Assembly (NCBI RefSeq): GCF_000427295.1
Contig: NZ_ATNM01000097.1
Location: forward strand, 16,420-80,419
DNA from: Cyclobacterium qasimii M12-11B
Lineage (GTDB): Bacteria > Bacteroidota > Bacteroidia > Cytophagales > Cyclobacteriaceae
Direction: 5' to 3'
DNA: 64,000 nucleotides
In this document: piece by piece, positions 55,707-64,000 of the stretch
Position numbering within the stretch: the first letter of the stretch is position 1
How the letters are laid out: each line of letters opens with the position of its first letter
The notes under the pieces: model-generated
Told to the model about the DNA's origin: nothing
Database searches by the model: none
What the model saw: only the letters and a program-made list of their open reading frames with translations
Program-made: the position numbers and the translations under genes

Positions 55707-57580
55707 ATGAAAAGCAGAATACTTATTTACGATAGCAAGGAAGAAGATCAGGTTCAAAAATCAATTGTACCAGCATTTGGAGCTAATCTAAAATCTATTT
55801 TCCCGTTTTCTAACCTTATAAATGAGGAAATACAGGAAGGTGATCAGGTAATAACGTTCCTTTCTGATGAACAATTAAAGTCTTTTCTTATTGTAGCCTT
55901 AGATAGAGGTTTTGAGTTGGCGCTTTTACCACACCCTAAAATGATTCATGGAATTAAGGGTTTTGGAATTAAATCTGACCTTGAAGAAAATATTGATTAT
56001 ATATTACTTGATGAGAAGGTGGCAAAAGTGGATGTGCTGGAAGCGAATGGAGTACCCGTTTTTAATACAATTCTAATCGGTGAATCATTGAGCTTAATGA
56101 GCGGCTCGGTAGCGCGATTTGGTTGGCAAAGATTCTGGCAACGATTAAGTTATTTTTTCAAACTTTTTTAAATACCAGGTTAAACAGTTTCAAAATTAAA
56201 GCGGGTAATCAGGAAGAAATTAATACGGCAGCTATAGGCTTAATCATAGTGCATCACGCACAGAGTAGCCTTCTAAGTAAGAGAATTTTAGAGCACGCTG
56301 TCATAAATGATGGAAAACTGCATGCTTTTATTTTAGCGCCTAAAAGTATCAGTGGTTTATTCTGGTTTGTGCTTAGCAGCCTGTTTAGAAAAAAAGGCAA
56401 TACCACATTACCCCCTTTTGCTGCCCATATTAAAACTTCCTCAATAACAATAACTGGAGATAAGGCGATAGATTATTCCCAGGATGGAATTTTGTTGTCC
56501 ACTGATCAATTGCAGGTCGATGTTTGTAAAGGAGGCTTAAATATGGTGCCTGGACAAAAACTAGACATGGAAAACAAAGGAGGCAGCGATGATGTTTTTA
56601 AAATTGAAGCCCTGCCTCGAGGAGACGTCAGAGAGGAATTGTTGAAAAGAAAACTTCCGCTCATCAACCATGCAACAACTGAGGAATTCAAAGATTTATT
56701 TTCAAATTTAAGGTCCAGTTCCGTCACTTCCAGTGTGTATCTTGTGTTGATGTTTTTGGCAACCCTGATTGCTACTTTGGGGCTTTTTGGTAACTCAGCA
56801 CCTGTGATAATAGGGGCAATGATCTTAGCGCCACTAATGGCTCCAATCATTTCGCTTTCCATGGGAGTATTGAGACAGGATCGAACCTTGATCTTAAATA
56901 GTTCAAAGACCATAGGTTGGGGTGTGTTACTTGGGTATATATGTGCCATTTTTATCACCTGGCTTACACCATTAAACATCGCCAATGATGAGATTTTAGC
57001 GAGGGTAAGGCCTAATTTATTGGATTTAGGAATTGCTGTTGGGTCTGGGATAGCTGGTGCTTATGCCAGTGCAAAATCAGAAATATCAAAAACATTGGCA
57101 GGAGTAGCCATTGCCGTAGCTTTGGTGCCTCCTTTGGCGGTGTCAGGAATAGGTTTAGGTTGGATGGATTGGGATATTTTTCAGGGAGCTTTTCTTTTGT
57201 TTTTAACCAACCTTGCAGGCATGGTAATGGCCGCTGCAATGACCTTTTTATTTCTAGGGTTTAGTCCTTTTAGACTCGCCAGACGTGGGATTTTGTATTC
57301 ATTGATCGTCGTTGGTTTGGTTAGTCTCCCATTGTTTTTCGGTTTTATGGACATGGTAAGGGAGAACAATATTATATCCAAACTAAACGGATACACTAAT
57401 AATGGGGTGATTTTGAGAGATATTTCAGTTAGAAATATCAATCCGATTAGGCTCACTGTGAAAATTGTGGCAGATGGAGCGCTCGATAAGGGGCAATTGG
57501 ATATTATAAAGGAAGATATTGAAAGTTTGTTAGGTGAGGAGGTCGAGTTGGAGGTAACGGTGGCCCTTAAAGTCTATTGA
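55707..57580 (+). CDS. DUF389/TIGR00341-family membrane protein, interrupted by a frameshift near 56168
   Basis: The first frame (55707-56171) encodes a soluble N-terminal domain resembling the diacylglycerol-kinase-like module often fused to DUF389 (YDSKEEDQ, GIKSDLEEN). The second frame, open across the break to 57580, completes this module and adds the DUF389 membrane part (about six helices; GAMILAPLMAPIISLS and GSGIAGAYASAKS are family hallmarks). One more T in the T6 run at 56164-56169 joins them as FFKLFLNTRLNSF. This gives about 625 residues, the family's usual length. Function is unknown. Confidence 0.8.
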
Positions 57581-57977
57581 TTAAGATATCTTCAGCAACC
57601 TAGAAGAAACTTAACTGGACTTGCAACCACTATGTTAGGGTAGTAGTATGTTTTGCCGCTACTTCATAATTGTATTATTCTGAAATATTGAATATTAAAA
57701 GCAGGTATTTAGCTGATTTTATAAAAATGAAGATGAGATAACGCCTGTTTTGATTGAAGTAAAGTACAGGCATGAATAGGGTTTGTATCATTAACCTACT
57801 CTTTGTCTTTAAAATACATTGATAATTCCTTGTTTGTGCTTAGGCATTCTTTTTGCTTGATTAGGTCCAATTGAACTGAAGTCCATGGGACAAAAGGTTT
57901 AGTATTTTTGGTAGATAATTAATACCTTGATTAATGAAATTTTAGAACAAACTATAAACCAATCAATACCTAAAAAG
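57581..57977. other. Intergenic region upstream of the OsmC gene
   Basis: TATTTTTG at 57903-57910 matches the -7 consensus and is 67 bases before the ATG, but no TTG at the right distance was found. Nothing else was recognised. Confidence 0.35.
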
Positions 57978-58415
57978 ATGAAAAGAAAAGCAACAGCAAT
58001 TTGGAAAGGTACCGGAATAGATGGCAGTGGAACCCTGTCGTCACCAAGTGGATTTTTTGACAAGTCACCCTATAGTTTCAAGACTAGGTTTGAGAATGAG
58101 GATGGAACAAAGGGGACTAATCCAGAAGAAATGATTGCAGCCGCTCATGCCGGTTGTTTCAATATGGCGTTAAGTTTTCAGATCGCTGGAGCAGATTTGG
58201 AAGCGGAAGAATTAAATACTACCGCTACTGTCACCATTGAAAAAGGTGATGCAGGTTTTGCCATCACTGGGATCGTCTTGAACTTGACAGGTAAAGTCCC
58301 TGGTATGGATGAGAAGAAGTTTACAGAATTGGCCAATGCCGCTAAGGAAGGCTGTCCGATAAGTCAAGCATTGAGTTCAGTTCCTATTTCATTGAATATT
58401 ACATTTAATGCTTAA
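57978..58415 (+). CDS. OsmC-family peroxiredoxin
   Basis: The protein has about 145 residues from ATG 57978 (MKRKATAIWKG); the longer frame from 57927 lacks support. The two catalytic cysteines are in AAHAGCFNMALS (near 56) and AKEGCPISQALS (near 128). GTNPEEMIAAAHAGC is the OsmC signature. It reduces organic hydroperoxides with a dithiol donor; the OsmC branch often responds to osmotic or stationary stress. It is monocistronic with a strong terminator 25 bases after the stop. Confidence 0.92.
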   Translation: MKRKATAIWKGTGIDGSGTLSSPSGFFDKSPYSFKTRFENEDGTKGTNPEEMIAAAHAGCFNMALSFQIAGADLEAEELNTTATVTIEKGDAGFAITGIVLNLTGKVPGMDEKKFTELANAAKEGCPISQALSSVPISLNITFNA

Positions 58416-58440
58416 TTCCTGAGGCAGTAAGCTATAATTT

Positions 58441-58482
58441 GAAAAGTACCAAAGATATTTCTTTGGTACTTTTCTTTTTTTT
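58441..58482 (+). terminator. Intrinsic terminator of the OsmC gene
   Basis: A perfect 14-bp stem (58441-58454 with 58461-58474, arm GAAAAGTACCAAAG) and a six-base loop are followed by eight Ts (58475-58482). Confidence 0.92.
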
Positions 58483-58558
58483 AATCCTGAATTGAAGGGT
58501 GTGGCGCTGTTTGATAAAGTGGTATTAAATTTTCGGGTTAAAATATAGACTTAGTTAT

Positions 58559-59107
58559 ATGAATATAAAAATGTCAATACTGGGGTGGGCCACTCTTCTG
58601 GGCTTTGGCTTGGCAGGCCTTTCCTTGGTGTATTTTTTTCAACAAACCAGCCTGATAGATTTATTTGAGGGGCATTGGTCAATACCTAACCAACTGTTTG
58701 CTGGGTTATTGTCTGGAATTGTAGGGGCTTTTATTTCCTTAAAGATCATCAATGCGCCTTTCTTTAGAAAGGAGAAGCAAAAATACAATGCCCTAATCAA
58801 TACCTGGCCTTGGACAATAAAAGGGATTATTTTTATTTCCATTTGTGCTGGAGTAGGAGAGGAGCTTTTGTTTAGAGCTGGAATCCAACCTTTCCTTGGT
58901 CTTTGGGTAACAGCTATTCTTTTTGTGTTAATTCATGGGTACCTCAACCCCTGGAATTGGAGGATAAGTGTATATGGGACGGTGATGATTCTGTTTATAG
59001 CATTATTGGGTTATCTCTTTGAGAGAGCAGGGATTCTTTCAGCAATGGTTGCCCATGCCGTTTTTGATGCGGTTTTACTTTACTGGATAGCCATAAAGAA
59101 ATTCTAA
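58559..59107 (+). CDS. CPBP-family intramembrane metalloprotease
   Basis: The protein has 182 residues with about five helices. Catalytic motifs of the CAAX-protease/bacteriocin-processing family are present: EELLFR near residue 101, a His in VLIHGYLN near 125 and HAVFDAV near 167. The short length is near the family minimum. It cleaves within the membrane; the substrate is unknown, and prenyl-protein processing is not implied in bacteria. It is convergent with the GH20 gene and transcribed alone. Confidence 0.85.
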   Translation: MNIKMSILGWATLLGFGLAGLSLVYFFQQTSLIDLFEGHWSIPNQLFAGLLSGIVGAFISLKIINAPFFRKEKQKYNALINTWPWTIKGIIFISICAGVGEELLFRAGIQPFLGLWVTAILFVLIHGYLNPWNWRISVYGTVMILFIALLGYLFERAGILSAMVAHAVFDAVLLYWIAIKKF

Positions 59108-59167
59108 ATGTTCTGCTATCTCTATTCCTATAAACCCCATAAAAAATCCATTTAATTTCTAATGCTT

Positions 59168-61069
59168 TTATTCTACGGTTAGGCTAAATTCATTACTGCT
59201 TCTGCCACCCGGTGTGATGGTAACATAGCGAAGGGTGAGTGGTCCTTGGTCTTTTCCCACAATAGGGGCTAAAACAGGACCATTATAATGTGTTGCTGTT
59301 TGATCTGCTTTGTGTCCGTCAAAAGTATAAAAGACACTGGCATTGTCAACCATTGGATGAATTTCTACTAAGTATCTACCACTAGTTTCATCTGTTCTAA
59401 TGGCTACAATTGCCTCTGGTATCCTAAAAAAAACATTGTTTTCTTCAAGACTTAAAAGCCTTTTAGGTAATCTTTCAAGGCTAAAGGAATTGAAATCCTT
59501 GTTTTCCCTCTTTGTCCAGGCAACCTCAGCCAAAGCAAACGCTCTTGGGAATAAAAAATATTCCAATTTGTTATTGGTGGGAATGTATTCAGTCCATAAA
59601 TTGGCCTGAACGCCTAATACATGTTTTGATTCTTCATTCGTAAGTTCACCTGGAATAGGGTAATAACTGTAAACTTTTTCTAAGTTCAAGAAGCCTCCTA
59701 TAGCCAAAGGTTCTGTTGTTTTGTCAGCCCCCTGGCTATGATCAAAATACATGTGACTATTGGGGGTCATGATAACATCGTGCCCCATTTTAGCAGCTTG
59801 AATACCACCTTTTTCTCCTCTCCAACTCATAACTGTTGCGTTTGGGGCAAGTCCTCCTTCGAGAATTTCATCCCATCCGATCAGTTTTCTATTGTTTTTA
59901 TTTAGAAACAATTCGATTTGATGTATGAAATGACTTTGTAGCTCGTGCTCATCGGCGAGGTTTTCTTTTTTGATCACATTTTGAGCAATCTCTGATGTTT
60001 TCCAATGGTCTTTCGGTACTTCATCTCCGCCAATGTGTAGGTATTCACTTGGGAAGATTTCCATAATTTCCGTAAGTACATCCTCCAGAAAAGTAAATGC
60101 TTGAGGGGTGGGGCCAAAAATGTTATAATGAACGCCCCAATAACCAGGTACATTCTGGTTGATATCATTGTCATATGCTTTACCATCCTCATTTACTGCT
60201 GCTATACTCCCTGTTCCTATCCCTTCGTAAACATCGAAACTTCCTAATTCCGGATAGGCAGCCAATATAGCAGAACTATGCCCTGGTAGTTCTATTTCAG
60301 GAATTACGGTGATTTTCCTGTCAGCAGCATATTTCACTATTTCTTTTGCTTCTTCCTGGGTATAATATCCTCCATGGGCTTTGCCATCATAAATAAATGG
60401 TTTGAAATCATAATATTGGCCAATAATGGTAGAATCTCTCCACGAACTTACCTGCGTGAGTTTGGGATATTTTTTGATTTCTATACGCCATCCCTGATCG
60501 TCTGTTAGGTGCCAATGAAGCGTGTTTAATTTTAACTGCCCCATCAAGTCAATTATTTTTTTGATTTGATCTGTGCTAGAGAAATGTCTCGAGACGTCCA
60601 GCATTATACCCCTGTATCCGAACGCAGGTGTATCGACTATTTTTAATTGTGGGACAGTAACTTGACCTCCATTTATTTCAATTAATTGAAAAAGTGATTG
60701 GAGCCCGTAGAAAATTCCTTTGGTAGAACCTTTTATGATGACTTGTTTGCTATCGATTTGCATTGAATAACCTTCGGCATTTTCAGGATCTTGAATCTCC
60801 TCGAGTACTATAGCAGCCTCATTTTGGGCGTTGGCTATTATTATAGGCAAGCGAAAACCGGCTTTAGCTTGTAGCAGGTCATTGAAAATTGTTGCTGATT
60901 TTCTGGTATCATCACTCCAAGCTGCGATATTTGATCCCTTCTTTAATACAAGGTGGCCATCACCCATTTCAATGGATTCAGGTTTAGGAACGATACTGAG
61001 GTTTTGTGCTTTTAGATTTATAGAAAAAAGAAGACACAAAAAGCAGGCAAGGATTAAGGATCTATTCAT
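59168..61069 (-). CDS. Beta-N-acetylhexosaminidase (GH20)
   Basis: The protein is 633 residues with a signal peptide (about 1-21, ending NLKAQN). It has a GH20b N-terminal domain (IVPKPESIEMGDG...) and a GH20 barrel. GIMLDVSRHFSS, LHWHLTDDQGWRIEIK and the catalytic Asp-Glu pair in LHIGGDEVPKDHW (near 343) are intact, as is MSWRGEKGG. It removes terminal GlcNAc or GalNAc in a substrate-assisted way. Export to the periplasm or outer membrane is likely. A C-terminal Ig-like or beta domain with YTFDGHKAD resembles the Fn3-type tail of Bacteroidota chitobiases. Confidence 0.93.
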   Translation of the reverse strand: MNRSLILACFLCLLFSINLKAQNLSIVPKPESIEMGDGHLVLKKGSNIAAWSDDTRKSATIFNDLLQAKAGFRLPIIIANAQNEAAIVLEEIQDPENAEGYSMQIDSKQVIIKGSTKGIFYGLQSLFQLIEINGGQVTVPQLKIVDTPAFGYRGIMLDVSRHFSSTDQIKKIIDLMGQLKLNTLHWHLTDDQGWRIEIKKYPKLTQVSSWRDSTIIGQYYDFKPFIYDGKAHGGYYTQEEAKEIVKYAADRKITVIPEIELPGHSSAILAAYPELGSFDVYEGIGTGSIAAVNEDGKAYDNDINQNVPGYWGVHYNIFGPTPQAFTFLEDVLTEIMEIFPSEYLHIGGDEVPKDHWKTSEIAQNVIKKENLADEHELQSHFIHQIELFLNKNNRKLIGWDEILEGGLAPNATVMSWRGEKGGIQAAKMGHDVIMTPNSHMYFDHSQGADKTTEPLAIGGFLNLEKVYSYYPIPGELTNEESKHVLGVQANLWTEYIPTNNKLEYFLFPRAFALAEVAWTKRENKDFNSFSLERLPKRLLSLEENNVFFRIPEAIVAIRTDETSGRYLVEIHPMVDNASVFYTFDGHKADQTATHYNGPVLAPIVGKDQGPLTLRYVTITPGGRSSNEFSLTVE

Positions 61070-61246
61070 CAGGAAATATTTTTATCGACATTCTTTACTT
61101 ACACTAAAGTAAGGAAAGTTAGATGAAAAAATACATTAACTCACATGTATTAGTGAAAATATTCACATAATTAATCAGAATTCCTCAGATATAGGATTTT
61201 AACAATCAAAAACCCGATTAGTTACCTTTGATATAAAAAGGATCAA

Positions 61247-62164
61247 TTAAAATAAATTGGGGTTTTCAGGGGCAACTTCGATTTTTACTGAATGGATGTC
61301 GTGGTTTCCAAAGACTTGAACTGCAGTAAAATTAGTGATGGTTTTACCGGTTTTATCCATTAAAGGTTTGGTCATCATAAAGTGGTGGTGGTCTCCATAT
61401 AAAAGCAGAACAGGTTGGTCAAAATCTTGCACTTGTTCCCTAAGCAAGGAGACGAAGCTGGCATGTCCATTCTTTTCATCTTTGTTGTTATAGTTTAATC
61501 CAGCATGTAAAACGAGAACCAGGCCTATGCTTTTGTTTTTCTTTGCCGTTTTAAAAAGGGATTCTAACCAAAAATTATTGGCCAATTCTCTTTCATAAAA
61601 TTCATCATTTAGGGCATCCTCGCCACTTTGAAAGTTATTGTTAGAACCTATAACATGTAAGGTGCCAAATGTTACACCAGATTTTTGCAAGGTGGAATTT
61701 TCAGGGAATTTCTCAAACCCTTCAACTTTATTTTGCCTTGAGAGTTCAATGGGCTGATGTCCTTGGCTAAAGTTATTGGAGAAAAACAATTGCCTTAATT
61801 TATCCAACCTTTCTTCAGGATCATAGCTTCCGCACGACTCCCTGTCGCAATCTGTCCATTCATTGTCTCCTGGCGTATAGATCAAGGCCTCATCGAAGGT
61901 GTCGAAGTATTCTTTTATTTTACCGTAGTATTCATCAGAGCAAGGAACACTTCCTGATTTAATGTCACCTACGTGAATTGTGAAAGCAGGCTTAGCCTCA
62001 TTAATTTGAGTGATCATCCGATCAAATCTTTCAAAGTCTTCCGGTAAATGGTAAGGAACATCTCCTATTGCCATAAAACTAAAAGAAGTTTTTTCCTCGG
62101 TTGAACAGGAGGATAAAATTACACTTGTTACTATAGTAAAAAGAAATAATACAGATGTTTTCAT
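61247..62164 (-). CDS. Metallophosphoesterase lipoprotein
   Basis: The protein has about 305 residues from ATG 62164 (MKTSVLFLF); the longer frame from 62230 would bury the signal peptide. The lipobox is ILSSCS. Calcineurin-like metal-binding motifs are present: AIGDVPYH (Asp), TIHVGDIKSG (GD), YTPGDNEWTDC (GDN), LVLHAGLN and LYGDHHHFM (GH-like). It would cleave a phosphoester in the periplasm. The substrate is not predictable. It is monocistronic as far as visible. Confidence 0.85.
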   Translation of the reverse strand: MKTSVLFLFTIVTSVILSSCSTEEKTSFSFMAIGDVPYHLPEDFERFDRMITQINEAKPAFTIHVGDIKSGSVPCSDEYYGKIKEYFDTFDEALIYTPGDNEWTDCDRESCGSYDPEERLDKLRQLFFSNNFSQGHQPIELSRQNKVEGFEKFPENSTLQKSGVTFGTLHVIGSNNNFQSGEDALNDEFYERELANNFWLESLFKTAKKNKSIGLVLVLHAGLNYNNKDEKNGHASFVSLLREQVQDFDQPVLLLYGDHHHFMMTKPLMDKTGKTITNFTAVQVFGNHDIHSVKIEVAPENPNLF

Positions 62165-62762
62165 GTGCCTAAGATAACAATTTGGGAGGTATCTTTTAAA
62201 AATTATTACTTGAAAGGTGAAGGTTTTCATTTGGAAGAAGGTTGATTTTGAACTTCCCTTTTCTTTGGATTAAGCTTTCATTTCTAATAATCAGCTTGTT
62301 TTGAAAAAAATTTTAGCTTAATAATATTTCGTTTCCAGGGGTATTTTCATTTTGAGGAAATTGAAATCTTGCAATTATTTAATTACAATTCTTGCCTTTC
62401 CCAAAGTAAAACCATAGTTTCCCTATCAATTTGCAAGACTATTACGTTTTTCGTGATTTTTGATCAAGCTTATTCCTGCCTCAAAGTAGGATTTATAATC
62501 ATCTGAAAATTTTGAATTAACTATTTGCACGACTACTTTTATATTTTTATCACCCTTTATGTGAATCATTTATTATATGTTAGATGATCCTTTAGATGTT
62601 GATTGCCGAAAATACATTTTCACTACCTTTGATAAATTTAAAATGTTTACAACACTTAATTGCCTCAAAATTATAGTATCGTTGAGGATTATAATTTTTG
62701 AAATTTCCCTATAAATTAAGTGGCCTGTAAGGCGAAGATATGACCAACAAATTTAAATTTTA
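62165..62762. other. 598-base gap before the SLC13 gene
   Basis: AT-rich, no accepted open frame. It contains the promoter candidate at 62603-62631. The minus-strand promoter for the metallophosphoesterase lies at the left end but was not pinpointed. Confidence 0.4.
62603..62631 (+). promoter_or_regulatory. Consensus promoter upstream of the SLC13 gene
   Basis: TTG at 62603-62605, an 18-base spacer and TACCTTTG at 62624-62631 match the Bacteroidota consensus fully. The ATG is about 130 bases downstream, implying a long 5' leader or a small unseen transcript. Confidence 0.55.
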
Positions 62763-64000
62763 ATGCTCTCATCAGGTCTGATAACCATATCGATTGTAAT
62801 CATTCTGGTAATTGTGCTGTACAAGGACCTCTTAAGGCCTTCGTTTGCCTTTTTGGGAGCGGTCTTTATACTGTTGGTTTTGCAGATTATCACCCCTGAG
62901 GAATTTTTAATGGGACTGGCCAATAAACAGATCATTGTTATTTTTCTGTTAATAGGTTTGACTTCAGGTATTCAACAAAATATAGGAACTGGATTTTTCT
63001 TCAAAATCTTCAGTCAAAAACTAAAGCCAGGCACATTTAGAATTCGACTTATGTTGTTGGTTAGTAGCCTCTCAGCTATTTTGAACAATACACCAGTGGT
63101 GGCATTCATGATACCTTATGTAAAGGAATGGACCAAAACGAATAAATTTCCGGCCTCAAAATTCTTGATCCCCCTTTCCTATTCGACGATTTTAGGAGGG
63201 ATGATCACTGTGGTAGGGACTTCTACGAATCTGGTGTTGAACGGCTTAATTAGCCAGTTTGGTTACCCCATGTTAGGGTTCGAGGATTTCCTTTATTTGG
63301 GTGTTTTGGTGGCCACCATTGGCATGATCTATTTGAGTATTGCTTCTAATTATTTACTGCCATCAAGGGAAGAAAATAAAAGTGAAGTTATCGATCACTT
63401 GAATGAATATTTGGTGGAGACCTATTTGCCCATGGATTCTAAAATGCATGATAAAACGGTTAAGGAGGCTGGGTTAAGGCAACTTAAAGAGATTTTCCTT
63501 GCCGAAATTAGAAGGGGGAAAAAAGAGATTTCTCCTGTAGGTCCAAATGAGATTTTACAAAAGGGCGATAAACTTTTTTTTGCGGGAAACTCAGAAGCTA
63601 TTTTAAAATTAATTCAAGAGGAAAACGGCTTAAGTCTACCTGAAGATGGGCATGTATCTAATTATGGATTCTTTCAGTTGACTGAGGCAGTAGTGCCTAC
63701 GTCCTCCTCCTTGATAGGATTAAAAGTAAAAGACAGTGATTTTAGGAATAAATACCAAGGTTCCATTATATCAATTCACCGCAACGGTACGCAACTGAAA
63801 GGTAATATTGGTGAGACTAAGGTGCATGCAGGAGATCTTTTCCTTATGTTGACAGGTAAAGACCACAATAGAAATGATTATTATAAGGATTTAATTATTG
63901 TAACGCTGAGAGGGGAGATAAGTACTGATAGAGGAAACTTGAAAAGATTGCCTTCATTATTGGCATTGGCGGTGTTATTTACTGGAATTATAGGATGGAT
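62763..64000 (+). CDS. SLC13-family permease with TrkA-C domains (3' end outside window)
   Basis: Open from ATG 62763 to the window end without a stop (about 412 residues seen). The first helices (SGLITISIVIILVIVLYKD) and the family segments LNNTPVVAFMIP and GGMITVVGTSTNLVLNGL mark the first half of an SLC13/CitT-type transporter. Two cytoplasmic TrkA-C (RCK) domains follow, with FLAEIRRGKKEISPVGPNE and LIGLKVKDSDF, then helices resume (LPSLLALAVLFTGIIGW). This topology is the SAC1-like subgroup. The substrate may be sulfate, a dicarboxylate or another anion, and is not assignable. Confidence 0.85.
   Translation, partial: MLSSGLITISIVIILVIVLYKDLLRPSFAFLGAVFILLVLQIITPEEFLMGLANKQIIVIFLLIGLTSGIQQNIGTGFFFKIFSQKLKPGTFRIRLMLLVSSLSAILNNTPVVAFMIPYVKEWTKTNKFPASKFLIPLSYSTILGGMITVVGTSTNLVLNGLISQFGYPMLGFEDFLYLGVLVATIGMIYLSIASNYLLPSREENKSEVIDHLNEYLVETYLPMDSKMHDKTVKEAGLRQLKEIFLAEIRRGKKEISPVGPNEILQKGDKLFFAGNSEAILKLIQEENGLSLPEDGHVSNYGFFQLTEAVVPTSSSLIGLKVKDSDFRNKYQGSIISIHRNGTQLKGNIGETKVHAGDLFLMLTGKDHNRNDYYKDLIIVTLRGEISTDRGNLKRLPSLLALAVLFTGIIGW

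Noticed and set aside
61223..61230. TACCTTTG on the + strand as a promoter
   Set aside because: No TTG at proper spacing and it would drive antisense transcription into the metallophosphoesterase gene; likely chance in AT-rich DNA.
1..64000. CRISPR arrays, tRNA or rRNA genes, insertion sequences, prophage
   Set aside because: No repeat-spacer pattern, clover-leaf sequence, transposase or phage structural gene was recognised by eye; a dedicated scan could still find a tRNA I missed.

Overview
The window is chromosomal DNA from a member of the Bacteroidota, most likely the Cyclobacteriaceae or a close relative (inference). The base composition is AT-rich. Ribosome-binding sites are weak. Several upstream regions carry the Bacteroidota promoter pattern TTG-N16..18-TAnnTTTG. 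Gene families typical of the phylum are present: the GWxTD protein, the DUF2723/GT117 membrane glycosyltransferase, HemJ, an unlinked sucD, and dnaA away from dnaN. There are many lipoproteins, glycoside hydrolases and sugar-oxidising enzymes, as expected for a marine polysaccharide degrader. I saw no rRNA, tRNA, CRISPR array, insertion sequence or prophage.

Layout. (1) 1-9173: sugar and uronate utilisation, with the end of a TIM-barrel glycosidase, a GH67/GH20-like glycosidase, a DapA/KDG-aldolase-family lyase, a BaiN-like flavoprotein, and an NCS1 permease read through into a mannitol/fructuronate dehydrogenase. (2) 9353-12505: MgtC/DUF4010 membrane protein, QorB-like reductase, siderophore-interacting protein. 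(3) 12789-20010: a tightly packed eight-gene catabolic operon (HpaI aldolase, aldo/keto reductase, Gfo/Idh, two SDRs, RidA, M19 dipeptidase, ceramidase-like enzyme). (4) 20037-34593: housekeeping and cell-surface genes (SprT-like, rmuC, rlmB, GWxTD protein, methyltransferase, GT117, SAF oxidoreductase, TPR protein, Lrp/AsnC, NUDIX, MATE, SDR), with the SixA phosphatase at its right edge. (5) 35333-44060: a set resembling planctomycete and verrucomicrobial clusters (PQQ dehydrogenase with an internal heme c, PqaA-like hydrolase, DUF2231-cytochrome-LRR protein, DUF1552, DUF1592). (6) 44685-53783: sucD, two sensor kinases next to a LolD/MacB-like ABC transporter with a DUF3299 protein, then a lipoprotein, cytochrome c, SCO and HemJ. 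(7) 53821-64000: dnaA, DUF389 protein, OsmC, CPBP protease, GH20 hexosaminidase, metallophosphoesterase, and the start of an SLC13/TrkA-C permease.

The most important structural observation concerns reading frames. Seven genes are split into two overlapping or abutting frames, and an eighth locus is an apparent two-gene fusion. Seven of these eight are explained by one missing A/T in a short A or T run, and one by one extra G/C in a run of four. This pattern points to homopolymer errors in the assembly, or less probably to real slippage biology. The affected genes are annotated here as single interrupted genes, with both halves described.
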